Of a stretch of DNA of 64,000 bases, positions 1 through 64,000 are shown in pieces. Both the position numbers and the translations under genes were made by a program. The stretch is from NCBI GenBank assembly GCA_963383645.1, contig OY726579.1, positions 991,001 to 1,055,000 of the forward strand, written 5' to 3'. Under the pieces are notes generated by a model. It made no database searches, was not told the origin of the DNA, and saw only the letters and a list, made by a program, of their open reading frames with translations. The DNA is from Muscardinus avellanarius (taxonomy: Eukaryota; Chordata; Mammalia; Rodentia; Gliridae). The first letter of the stretch is position 1; every line of letters starts with the position of its first letter.

Positions 1-435
1 TGGCTTGGGGCTTTGAGATTGGCTCTTGTCATTTTTTTCCTTTGAAACAAAAACTTTTTTTTTTAATTAAAAAAAAAAAGATGTCCTCACTGCACAAGTG
101 ACTACGGGCTACAGGCAAGGATGGGAGACAGAGGCTTCAACACAACTCATTGCACTTAGAAACCGTTACTAACCGAAACACCATTTGCTTGTCAACAATG
201 TACCCTTAACAGCAGGGAGAAACTTCTTTATAGTCTCTGCTTCAGACAAGATTTACATCTTTCTCCAAGGCCAGAGGCCAGCTGCGACCACAAGTCTTGT
301 TTCTTGCCGACCAGACCCGATCCTCTGGCACCTCGCACCCCCTTCCCCAGCACTATGCTCGGCCTCGGTTCCAGAGGCAGCTGGAAGGAAGCAGCTATGG
401 GCTTGTTCAGTTCTGTTTGCCCATATCCAGAAGCC
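1..435 (-). other. SETD5: SETD5 3' untranslated region (partial)
   Basis: Directly follows the stop codon (TAG at 438-436) in the last exon. No minus-strand AATAAA or other cleavage signal is evident before the window ends, so the 3' UTR continues beyond position 1. An A/T-rich run lies at about 53-79. ORFs on the plus strand here are short and antisense to the exon; I give them no weight. Confidence 0.8.
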
Positions 436-53961
<53,526 letters not shown>

Positions 53962-54279
53962 CTGCCACGGGGAGAAATAGCTAGTCACCACATAGTTCTT
54001 GAAATTTATCCTAAGTGTGACTAAGTATGCTTCTAAAGGATAATCACAATCCCATGTTTTGCTATGTACTGGACTTCATTAACGTTCCACAAAATAAGGT
54101 GCCTAAAAATTGTGCTTAATTTCTATCTTAATTTTCTTTTCAGTCTAAAGGAAAGCAATAGTCGGTCCAGCTTGTTAATAAGCACATTTCCCCCACTACA
54201 ACTGCCTATTATATAAAACCTAGCAGTCTACAGCCTACTAAAATGGTTATTTGAAATACGCTAGATGAAATTAATTTTT

Positions 54280-54438
54280 GGTTTATGTGGTGGGATTAAA
54301 GCTAGAGGTGTTCTACCCAAGCTACACCCCCGGCCCTATTTTATTTTGAAACAGGGTCTCACTAAGTTTTGCTAAGGCCGCCCTGTCTAAGCCTCCCAAG
54401 TACTAGGATCACAAGTGTGCACCACCATGTCTGGCTCT
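54280..54438 (-). mobile_element. Internally deleted SINE
   Basis: GTGGGATTAAAGCTAGAGGTG then GTCTCACTAAG and CACCATGTCTGGC; shorter than a full dimer. Confidence 0.75.
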
Positions 54439-55272
54439 AAATAAAATTTCCAGTCTTCATTTAAACTTTCTTTCAAGGCCACAAGTAAGTAGTTTTTCCA
54501 GAGGTCAGTATTTTGAGACTCAATAATCTGACAGAAAAGATCAACTTTTTATGTTTAATTGAGGAGAACGACATTCTTGTTGCCTTCTTCTGTCAGAGAG
54601 TACTTTCTTCCTTCTAAACCATTTTATTCTAACTATATTTTGGGGGAAAGATGCAAGTATCTTAAGAACTGTATTTGGAAGGTAACTTATACTGCTGGAT
54701 ATGAATAAAAACATAAACCACGGGGAGGCACTGCATGTGTGGGAGCAGAGGATATATGGGAATCTCTACCTTCTGCTCAATTTCACTGTGAACTTAAAAC
54801 TGTTCTAAAAAAGTGTGTGTCTCCCTATATATAGAAGACAATATAAAAAAATGAAACCACAAAGAATACAGTGCCATGATAAAGACTAGAGGATTTGTAT
54901 GGAACAGTGATGCGGACTGGGGGACCGTAACGCAGTGGGATCTGAGGAGAGAGACTCAGACTACCAAAGAGCAAGAAAGCAACAGCAGACAGACGTTTGG
55001 AGGTATGGCACAAACGGAAAAGGCAGTTTGTACAATTTCTACATTAAAGGCTTTATATGTATGAAACCATTAAAAGGATGGAACGAGATGCAGTTTATCG
55101 GAGGGAAGTCAAGTCAATGTGAATGTAGAAGACCCAGGTTAACAAAGAGTTTGGCAGTCATCACTGATATACTGATTCATGATAAAAAAAAAAAGGTAGA
55201 AAAGTCAATTATTAACACCCCCCAAAATTAAATGAAATTAAAAGTAATACTGACTGAATCAACCCTACAGTT

Positions 55273-55275
<3 letters not shown>

Positions 55276-55317
<42 letters not shown>

Positions 55318-55507
55318 CTGGGGACTGAATCCAGGGGCATATTACTTCTGAGCTACACCTCCAGCCTTGTTTTATCTTTATTTTGAATCAGGGACTCAAC
55401 TAGGTTGAAGAGAGTCTCATTATTTGTGGAGACTGTCCTCAAACCCGTGATCTCTCGTCTCAGCTTCCCTAGTACTGGGATTACAGATGTATGCCACTAT
55501 GCCCGGC
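55276..55507 (-). mobile_element. SINE with (GT)20 tail
   Basis: GT array 55276-55315 at the element's 3' end; dimer 55316-55507. Confidence 0.85.
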
Positions 55508-55609
55508 AACACAGATTTTTAAGCAGTAGTTCATCTAAAATGTCTGAATTTTATTTTGATAGATAAAACTGATTAATATGGATAACAAAACTAATTGTGT
55601 ACGGTAAAT

Positions 55610-55812
55610 AAGGCAAAGACTTTTTTTTTTTTTTTGGTGGTACTGGGGTTCCTGGAGCCCTTCTACCTCCGGGCTACACTCCCAGACCTATTTTATAGGT
55701 TTTATTTCTAAACAGGGTCTCCTAAGCCGCACCTGCGCGATCCTCCTGTCTCCGCCTCCCAAGCGCAGGGATGACAAGCGTGCGCCACCACGCCCGGCTA
55801 AGGCAAAGATTT
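55610..55812 (-). mobile_element. Young SINE with target-site duplication
   Basis: Body 55621-55798, young subfamily with an internal deletion in the left half; aaggcaaaga flanks both ends. Confidence 0.88.
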
Positions 55813-56182
55813 TTAAAAAGACATTATGATACTACTTTTGAGCCATGAGTTTTAGAATGCTAGAATAGCTATAAAGTACATTGTCCCTGGTGCCTAGGCT
55901 TTGGCCCAGAACTCTCCAAATGTGGCGATACACCTGCTCCTATCCAACTGGAGGCGATGCACTATTAACTGAGGATTAAAATACGAAGATCGATTTTTCC
56001 TATATATGGCTTCCTTAAGAGTTTATAAATGAGAAGTTACAGGTTCATCTGACTTCCAGCCCATCTTATGATAAATGTTTCCTTTTTCTAGCAATATATT
56101 CAAACAGATTTTGGTAGTACAGCTTCCAAGCCATTGGGAAACTGAAATTAAAATCTGTGAATGCTAAAACAGAGATCACTAA

Positions 56183-56390
56183 GCCGGGCGCAGTAGTGCA
56201 CACTTGTCATTCGAGCACTTGAGAGGCTGAGACAGGAGGACTGCAGGTTCCCGGCCAGCCCCGGCTACTTAGTGAGGCCCTCTGCAACTCAGTGAGGCTG
56301 TTTCAAAATAAAGAAGAAAAAAATAGGGCTGGGGATGTAGCTCGGAGGTAGAATGTCCTTGGGTTCCATACACAGAATTTGGGGGGGAGG
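56183..56390 (+). mobile_element. Plus-oriented SINE
   Basis: GCCGGGCGCAGTAGTGC start to CATACACAGAATT; the tail has become G-rich. Confidence 0.8.
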
Positions 56391-56899
56391 GGATCACTAT
56401 CAAATAAGCTCCAAGGGTGAGTTAATTATTGAGGTCTGTTGGTTACAACTCTAATTTGGATTAAAAAATAGTTCAGAATTTGCCTAACCACCTAAAACAA
56501 AGTCAGTTATGATCCTTTTCCTTGACCAGTGAAAGGAATGTGAATTATGTATTTAAAAAAAAAAAATCACTGAACACCATCAGAACCCTGTTACGGCCAT
56601 TACTGTTATATATCCATAAAAAATGTAGGACAATTTATAAACTTAAGCTCATAATTTGACATTTTTTCCCTGACATTTTAAAAAAGATATTCTAAAAAGA
56701 AAAGATATAAAAGTGACTTCAGCTAATATTTCCCATAGGAATTAGCGAATGATTTCTATATTCCCTAGGAAAATTGCAACACAGCTATTTTGGATAGTAG
56801 GTAGTTAAGGAAAGTAGTTGACTGAATTTCATTAATGAACGCTTCCATTTTCCTTTTGCCTAGTTCTCAATGGCTCTTCTGATAAAGGCAACAGGCTTT

Positions 56900-57075
56900 C
56901 TTTTTTTATGCTACTTGGGATTGAATCCATGGACATTCACCTTTGGAGCCACATTCCCAGCCCTAATTTTCTTTTATTTTGAAACAGGATCTTGCTGCTG
57001 GCTTGAACCGGGATCCTCCTGTCTCAGCCTCAGGTGCAGGGACTATATGGGCATGCACTACAGCACTCGGTCATA
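56900..57075 (-). mobile_element. Old diverged SINE
   Basis: GGGATTGAATCCATGGACATTC to CTACAGCACTCGG; weak but recognisable. Confidence 0.65.
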
Positions 57076-57773
57076 ATAGAAGGTTTCTTAATAAAAATTC
57101 TGAAAGCACCACCAATTTCTCATATATAAGCCTGAGAATGCTTCCTTCTCTAAGTAACATTTGTGTGAAATACTTACTAAAATGTTAAGAATCTGTAACA
57201 TAATCTATATGTGACAATACTCTAGAGTTTATATACATGAAGACAACAGACTCCTACTGTAGGTCATCAAGCTCAGTAGTCACTGCAGCCATTAACTTGA
57301 TCACAGTTTAAAGATGCGTCCCAGACAGAGTGGTAAGAATTAAGAGACAGAGAACTAACTGTCTCTAGGTGGAATCATTTCAAGATACACTTTTTTTTTT
57401 CTCTCTTACTACTAAAACATAAATTCTATGGGGATATCTGTGTTTTACATTTTGCTGTTTTTCCAAAGCCCCAATCCTTGCCTGACATATAAAGAGGGTC
57501 CAAAAAATATTTGCTGAACAAAATTGTGACCACCATTACTGTCACGTGATTTCAGCATTCAATAAGATCCCCCAAATAAAACAAACAACTTGGGTCAGTC
57601 ACCTTTATATAGACCTCTGAATATGAAGTCCCCCCAAATTATCTGCCAGTAGCTCTGAAGACCTAGAAAAAGTTGAGACACAAATTAGTATAGGAATAAA
57701 TGCACAGAATGGAATTACACACACGTTTTTTCATTTCTGTATACTATATTGTCTTACTACCATATATATATTT

Positions 57774-57982
57774 ATTTTTTAGTGGGACTGGGGGTGGAAC
57801 CCAGGGGCTTTCTACCTCCGGGCTATACTCCCAGACCTATTTTATACTTTATTTAGAAACTGGGTCTCACTAAGTTGCTGAGAGCCTCACTCAATAGCTG
57901 AGGCTGGCTTCGAACCTGTGCGATCCTCCTGTCTCTGCTTTCCAAGCGCTGGGATTACAAGCGTGCGCCACCACGCCTGCCC
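57774..57982 (-). mobile_element. B1-dID SINE
   Basis: Full dimer with CpGs retained (GCGTGCGCCACCACGCC). Confidence 0.85.
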
Positions 57983-58252
57983 ACCCAATCTATATTTTTA
58001 TAACCCATTTTCCTGTAAAACCAGAAACTAAATAAAGGGCAGGGAAGAAAAGCATCTTTATTTAAGAAGGAGTTATGTCATTGGCTAATCCTTTTCTTTC
58101 CTTCCAATTAGAATCCTCTCCTGTTCTCTTTTCCTTCCTCTGACTTCTCTTTAGGTTCTTCTTCAGCGAACCATTCCAAACTCTGAAGCTTTTCTTTAAT
58201 CAAATATCAAATTTACTCTCCAGGTAAACAAAGGCCCACAGACAGCTGTAAC

Positions 58253-58705
58253 TTGTGTGTTTGTGTGTGTAGGGGATTGATTGAACCCGGTGACATTCTT
58301 ACCTCTGAGCCTTACCCCCAGCTAAACTTTATTTTTTACTTTGGAAACAGGGTCTGGCTAAATTGTCCAGGTTGGCCTCCATCCTGTGGTCTTTCTGTCT
58401 TAGCTTCCCAAGCACTGGGATTAGAGGCATGCACATGACATCTGCCACCAGGTTTGATGTTTAAGTCTACATTCCTGCTCTCTTTCTTCTTCATCTTCTT
58501 CTTTTTGGTGGTACTAGGGGAAAGAACCCAGGGGCCTTTCTACCTCTGAGCTACAGCCCCAGGCCTATTTTTATTCTGTATTTGCAAACAGTCTCACTGA
58601 GTTGCGGAGGGCCTCACTAAGTGGCTGAGGCTGTCCTTGAACCGCGAACCTCCTGCCTCAGCCTCCCGATGCTGGGATGACACGCGTGCGCCACTTTGCT
58701 TGGCT
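58253..58705 (-). mobile_element. Two B1-dID SINE copies
   Basis: 58253-58455 is diverged with a short GT start; 58501-58705 is more complete with CGCGTGCGCCAC. Confidence 0.8.
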
Positions 58706-58810
58706 TAAATTATTCCTCTCTTCTTCTTCATTCCATCCAATCTATTTCATGGAAAAGAGCGACGAAACGGGCTATTTGTGGCCACCTCCATAATGAACAC
58801 ATGAATGAAA

Positions 58811-59030
58811 GCCGGGCGGGGTGGCGCTCGCTTGTGACCCCAGCATTCGGGAGGCTGAGACAGGAGGATTGCGATTTGCGGACAGCCTCGGCTACTCAGT
58901 GAGGCCCTCTGCAACTCAGTGAGACCCTTTTCAAAATAAAGAATAAAACAAAAAGGGCTGGGATGTCGCTCAGAGGTGGAATGCCCCTGGGTTCCATCCT
59001 CAGTACTGCAAAAAGGAAAAGAAAAAAAAA
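58811..59030 (+). mobile_element. Plus-oriented SINE
   Basis: GCCGGGCGGGGTGGCGC start, older-type right half (GCTGGGATGTCGCTCAG), A/G tail. Confidence 0.85.
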
Positions 59031-59215
59031 AAAAGAAAGAAAGATGAAAAAATGGAGCTTGAATGCATTTCTTACTTCCAAAATGAAATTAAAAGAATAC
59101 ATGACCCAGTTTTTTCCTTTTTTTTTTTTGGGGGGGGGGATGATCAGTACTCCTTCTATTTTCAGTGTTTTCTCCAAAAACGTCAAGTTTACTATCAGCC
59201 AGAATGAGTTGATAA

Positions 59216-59820
59216 TACTTGAAAGGTAGCCGGGCGTGGTGGCGCACGCTTGTCATCCCCGCGCTTGGGAGGCGGAGACAGGAGGATGGCGCAGGCTCGA
59301 AGCCAGCCTCAGCTGCTTAGTGAGACCCTGTTTCCGAATAAAGTATAAAATGGGTCTGGGAGTGTAGCCCGGAGGTAGAAAGCCTCTGGGTTCCACCTCC
59401 AGGACCACCAAAACCAAAAAACAAACAAACAAACAAAAAAACCAACTTGAAAGGTTACTTTATCATAAAGTCAACTGTTCATGAGATTCCACTATGAAGC
59501 ACTAGAAGACATTTACGTTGATGTTTTATAAATTTCTGAATTTTTAAAAAACCGGAAAACAAACTATCCTTTAAAAAATCTTAAAGAAGCAGGGCGTGGT
59601 GGCGCACACTTGTAATCCCGCACTTGGGAGGCTGAGACAGGAGGATGGCGCAGGCTCCAAGCCAGCCTCGGCTACTTAGTGAGGCTCTCAGCAACTCAGT
59701 GACACCCTGTTTCCAAATAAAGTATAAAATGGGTCTGGGAGTGTAGCCTGGAAGTAGAAAGCCTCTGGTTTCCACCCTCAGTACCACAAAACAAAAACAA
59801 AACAAAAAACAAAAAAACCT
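59216..59820 (+). mobile_element. Two plus-oriented SINEs of one subfamily
   Basis: 59229-59445, flanked by acttgaaaggt, and 59588-59820, flanked by cttaaaga. Both have the right half GTCTGGGAGTGTAGCC and AAAGCCTCTGG, a subfamily distinct from the GCTTCCAGG type. Confidence 0.88.
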
Positions 59821-60569
59821 TAAAGAGCATACTCAGAATTATTATAAAGACAATTAAGTATGAAGGTAAAAGAAATAAACTAAACCTAAGAAAGACTCCT
59901 TTAGCAACAACAAATAAGAGAAAAGAAAGAAGGAAGAAATTAAGTATGAAAGTATACTTAAGAGGAAATGAACGCACAATTTCAAATTGAAATTGAAAGA
60001 ATTTCAATTTTTATCAAGTAATAAACCACGAGAAACCACAGGAATACTACAAGTTCTGGATTTCATAAGCAGAACTGAATACTCTTTTGTGCAGTCTTTA
60101 GGGGGAAAAGTATACTAAGTAGAACATGCCAGAAATGGCTGATAATTACCCTGCCTTTTTAACTGTGTTCAGAAACGGCCAGTAATCTATCGGTCATTCT
60201 GAGTTTCTTCTCTATATGATTTGCTGAAAGCTCAAGACCCATATGATCTGTCTGGTCACTCTAAAAGGCATAAAGTGTCCTAAGAAAAATTCCAACTGAG
60301 ATTTCAGAAGAAGAAGTTGCATCAGACAGGTGAACCGGAAGCAGCCGGGAGACAAGAGTCCAGTGAACAGCCAATCCAGTGAAAGAAATTTAGAACAAGC
60401 CGGCTTCAGTAATCCCGCGGAGAGGACTGGCAGGAAGGGGAGCGCCGCCTCAGAGAGGACAGGCCTCGAATGTCTCAGACAGTCTTTGTACTGAGGCTGT
60501 GGACCTTGGCCACCCTCCCAGAAATGACGCAATCCCGATGAACAAGATCGCTGCCAGAGAAACGACCGC

Positions 60570-60603
60570 GGACTGCCCATGCAGACGGACTGCCCATGCA
60601 GAC
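60570..60603 (+). repeat. 17-bp perfect tandem duplication
   Basis: ggactgcccatgcagac occurs twice without a gap in a GC-rich, SINE-free island (about 60300-60780) of otherwise A/T-rich intron. Confidence 0.9.
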
Positions 60604-61231
60604 GGCGGTGCAGCCAGCAGAGGCTCTCGCCACAAACCACCAAACGCCAATCTCTTCATTTCTGTCTCAGACAAAACAGAAGCGAACATGTATGCACCTC
60701 CGTAGAACAGGCCGCTTCGCCAGTGCCCTCTTCCTCGGAGCTCCTCTGTCTTCGCAATACCTATCTTTCAGTAGGGCATCTTAAGCAGAACAACGAAGGC
60801 GTTTTTTACTTTTATGACTATCTTTCTGTCAATGTATTAACAGTAAGGTCTTTGAAAGTTTTCACTTATTTCCTTCACTCTTTAGGAAACCCCTTTAGAA
60901 GGTAGTGGCTTTTTTCAAGTATGAAAACTGTCTTGAAACCCAACACTCAATTATGAGATTTTAAAGACAAATGTACACAATAATCCAGGGCTGGAGAGAT
61001 TGTATTTTATAATTGTGAAATTATATCAAACCTGTCAGTTTAACACTGGAATCAGAGGAAGAAGACAAGTTTCCTTGCTACTTAAAAAGCAGACTGCAAC
61101 ATCAATTTACACTGTTATTGAAAATGTCTACTTTCTGATGGGCAATGTTACAACGTTACTTCAGATTTTCCTTTCACACTTTACTGAGAATCAAACTTAA
61201 GAATATTCTCAATTTAAAAGTCCTCTTTGGC

Positions 61232-62070
61232 TGGGGTGCTAGGTCTGGGAGTGTAGCCCAGAGGTAGAAGGATTTCCAGGAACCCCAGTACCACCACAAA
61301 CAAACAAACGAATAAATAAAAATAAAAAAATAAAAAAGTAAAAGTCCTCTCTAGGGTAGACAACTAGCGTTTGTAAGGCCCTGGGTTCAATCCCCAGCAC
61401 AATTACTTAGTATATATTTCTCAAAAATCCTCCTTAGGGCCAGGTGGGTGTGGTGGCCCATGATTGTAATGGCAGCATTTGGGAGGCTGAGAGGCTGAGA
61501 AAGGGTTTGCAGACAGCTCCAGCTACTTATGCCCTTTGCAACTCAGTAGACCCGATTTCAAAATAACAAATAAAAAATAGGGCTAGGGGTGCAACTTGGA
61601 AGTAGAATGCCCCAGTACCTAAAAATAAAATAAAATAAAATAAAATAAAATAAAATAAAATAAAATAGGGTTGGGAGGTGGAATGGCCCTAGCTTCCATC
61701 CCCAGTACAGCAAAAATGAAGAAAAAAAAAAAAAAAAGAAAAAAGAAAAGAAAGCCTCCTTAGGAGCCAGGAGAGGTGGTGCATGCTAGCATGGTAGTAA
61801 TGGCAGCATTTGGGAGGCTCATGACCTCAGCTAAGTAGTGGGGCCCTTTACGACTCAGTGAGACTCTGTTTCAAAATAAAGAATAGAAAATAGGCCTAGG
61901 GGTATAACTTGGAGGTAGAACTGCCCCTGGGTTTCATCCACAGAACTGCAAAAAATAAAAAATAAAAAAAAGGGGGTGGTGGTGGCTGGGGGTGTAGCTC
62001 AAAGGTAGAGCGCCTCTAGGTTCTATCAGGACCACCAAAAGCAAAACAAAACAAACAAAACAAAACAAAT
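61232..62070 (+). mobile_element. Run of plus-oriented SINE halves, ID element and SINEs
   Basis: 61232-61310 right half alone (young type); 61350-61405 ID-type end (CCTGGGTTCAATCCCCAGCAC); 61440-61620 dimer followed by a (TAAAA)n array (61621-61666) and a right half to 61740; 61765-61970 dimer; 61985-62070 right half. Confidence 0.75.
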
Positions 62071-63757
62071 CCTCCTTAGGGCCCACATTTCTAGTCCTGT
62101 TTTTTTTTTTCCCTCCTTCTTCCAGTTTTGGTATCAGGTTTTCCACATAATACTGTTAAAAAGATGCAAGGTATGTTCTCTTATTTTTAAAAGATTCTGC
62201 AAATAGTAAATCACAGTTCACTAAACAACTGAGAAATTTTTTAAAGCAACAGCCTTTAAACTGAGATTGAGTAAAAATACAAACATCTAAGATATTTCCT
62301 GTAATCAATATATTTAGTCCAATGAACTATCCCTATATTTGGGACTATTAACCAATGAAAATTAACTAATATATAGAATAGCTCTAAAGTACTGAAAGTG
62401 TGGAATAAGTCAATAAATTAGGAGGTTCAGCTTGTTAAGAAAAAAATATTTCATAAAAAATTTCAACAGAGGTAAAAAAGAAAACAGCCATTAATTTTAA
62501 GATTTATTTTCTGAACTCAATTATTCAAAACTTTGTTATACATGTAAAGTTGAAGTTTTTCTTAAATTCTCCTGTATTTTTTCAGTTTTTTTGAATGCTT
62601 TTGCAAAAATAGTAAAAAGAGGAAGCAGAGAAAGAATATTAGAAAGGTCTTTCTGAATGGCAATTTTACCTTTAGCCTAATTTTTTAATCAAAGCAACTC
62701 AAAACACCAGCATGACTGCGTTTTACCTATGTGGCCACTGGAGCCGGGTCACGTGCTGGCCTTCCATCTCCACCCAAACTCAAATACCCCGAGGAAAGAC
62801 ACTGCAGCTCTTCCACAAGACACAGCTTTCGTGTTGGAAGGAGTATGCCATGAAAAAATACTACGTCGCGAGGGAGAAAAGCTGAATTTTAGCCCACGGC
62901 TTCATTAGTTTGGTGACTGAGAAGAACCACCGTGCACAGATGCACTGAGCTTCCTCAAAGTCAATTCTTCCTGCTTCAAGTTCCTGTGACTGTGGCACTG
63001 CCCCAGTGGCTCGGCGATTTATGTAACGTCTTCAGTCTCCTCATCCGCACAACACAAAGAACCGCCGCAGCGCTGGCTCAGCCGCACCGACTAGCATTTG
63101 GAGCAAACAGAATCGCAACGCCTCGTCTCTTTTTAGCAGGAGGAAGAGGAGCTGCTAACAACCTGAGCGTGGCTACAAACTATTTCCACTCTCCTCCAAC
63201 GGCACGTGTTTTAACTTTGCTAGAGCAGATAATGTGGGAAGAGCAAATGCAGGCAACATGAAAAATATGAAAGAAGGAATATAACATGAAAGAAACAAAA
63301 AATTACTCAAGAGTGTTCAGAGGCCCAGGAGGAAGTTCACACAACTAATATTAAGCAGGCTTCTATCTGACGCAGTGTGCGCACACAAAAGATCTAGGAG
63401 TTCAAGACTGCAAAGAGAAAGGAGAGAAACACTGGGGTAAAAATTAACAAACGAATTTAGAGCCAAATTAAAATTTCCCTTGTCTCTCACCTCATGTAGA
63501 ATACCGGGTTTAGTTCTCCTGCTTGAATTACACTCTAATACTCTTAAATTTACTAGAATAAATGGCAAAAAAAATAAGTCAATTAAAAAAACTATTCCAT
63601 ACAAAGAATTTCTTTCCTTGCAAAAAAAAAAAAAAAAATTAGTGAATAAGGAATACTGCTGAGGCCAAGTAGTACTTAGTACTTTGGGGGAAAGTGGTGG
63701 TAGTGTGCGGCTATGTATGATAAACAACAGAATTACATACTATGGTCTTATTATTTT
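62071..63757. other. Unique sequence, upstream intron or flank
   Basis: SINE-free, A/T-rich except a moderately GC-rich patch at about 62730-63230. No promoter-like CpG island, and I cannot place a SETD5 first exon here. Confidence 0.5.
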
Positions 63758-63975
63758 GCAGTAATGGTTACTGAACTCAAGGGGCATTTAAACCTCCAGG
63801 GCATTCTACCTAGCTACATGCCAGCCCTATTTTTTATTCTTTATTTTGAAACAGTCTCACTAAGTTGTAGAGGGCTAACAAATTGCTGAGGCTGTCCTCA
63901 AACCTGTGATCCTCCTGTCTCAGCCTCCTAATTATGGGGATTATAAGGATATGCCACCATGTCCACCTTAATTCA
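63758..63975 (-). mobile_element. B1-dID SINE
   Basis: Diverged dimer reading GGTTACTGAACTCAAGGGGC to CCACCATGTCCACC on plus. Confidence 0.75.
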
Positions 63976-64000
63976 GAATGTTTAACTCAAAGGTATTTTA

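Noticed and set aside
60212..60643. 143-codon minus-strand ORF as a protein gene
   Set aside because: No similarity recognised, no splice support, and length is within chance for a GC-rich patch. Kept only as a possible untranslated exon.
61350..61405. tRNA gene
   Set aside because: A B-box-like end is present but the cloverleaf is incomplete; it is an ID element of tRNA origin.
62730..63230. SETD5 promoter or first exon
   Set aside because: Only moderately GC-rich, few CpGs, no convincing donor leading to 53961; evidence insufficient.

Overview
The window is vertebrate nuclear DNA from a mammal, almost certainly a non-muroid rodent. It carries one recognisable gene, SETD5, on the minus strand. 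Exons, GT-AG introns and a dense population of short interspersed elements (SINEs) fill the rest. The rodent call rests on the dominant SINE: a 7SL-derived B1-like left half joined to a tRNA-derived ID right half (the B1-dID architecture), together with solo ID elements. That architecture is known from squirrel-, dormouse-, beaver- and kangaroo-rat-like lineages; I cannot name the species.

Gene layout. Transcription runs from high to low coordinates. The start codon is at 53847-53845 and the stop at 438-436. Twenty-two coding exons can be joined using canonical splice sites, with matching phase at every junction, into one open frame of 4359 nt (1452 residues plus stop). It follows human SETD5 (about 1442 residues from memory) from end to end. 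Positions 1-435 are 3' UTR and continue off the window. The exon with the start codon has a 5' UTR portion up to about 53961. The promoter and first exon(s) are not identifiable, so 54-64 kb is probably a 5' intron.

Protein. SETD5 is a nuclear chromatin regulator, a relative of KMT2E/MLL5, fly UpSET and yeast Set3. The exons encode a short Cys-rich segment, a basic nuclear-localisation-like stretch, a divergent SET domain (about residues 273-405) with a post-SET-like Cys cluster, basic and Pro-rich linkers, and a long Ser/Pro-rich C-terminus. The usual NHS catalytic triplet of SET enzymes reads RRS here.

Regions. 2-10.5, 13.3-15.7, 17.1-24.3, 27.3-29.5, 32.5-36.7, 40-44.9 and 54-62 kb are SINE-rich, with repeated nesting of young elements in old ones. 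10.9-13.3, 25.4-27.3, 29.5-32.5, 45-47.4 and especially 48-54.2 kb are almost SINE-free. Most elements lie in the same orientation as SETD5. I see no L1, endogenous retrovirus or second gene.

Most interesting observations: (1) a young SINE inserted at the 5' splice site of the 474-nt exon, its target-site duplication making an identical second copy of the donor downstream of its A-tail; (2) a 30-bp tandem duplication upstream of the exon ending the pre-SET region, doubling a good branch-point motif; (3) a candidate frame-breaking cassette exon near 52.9 kb; (4) tandem in-frame acceptors; (5) two overlapping upstream ORFs before the start codon; (6) a young SINE subfamily whose right-half B box is altered while the left-half B box matches consensus.
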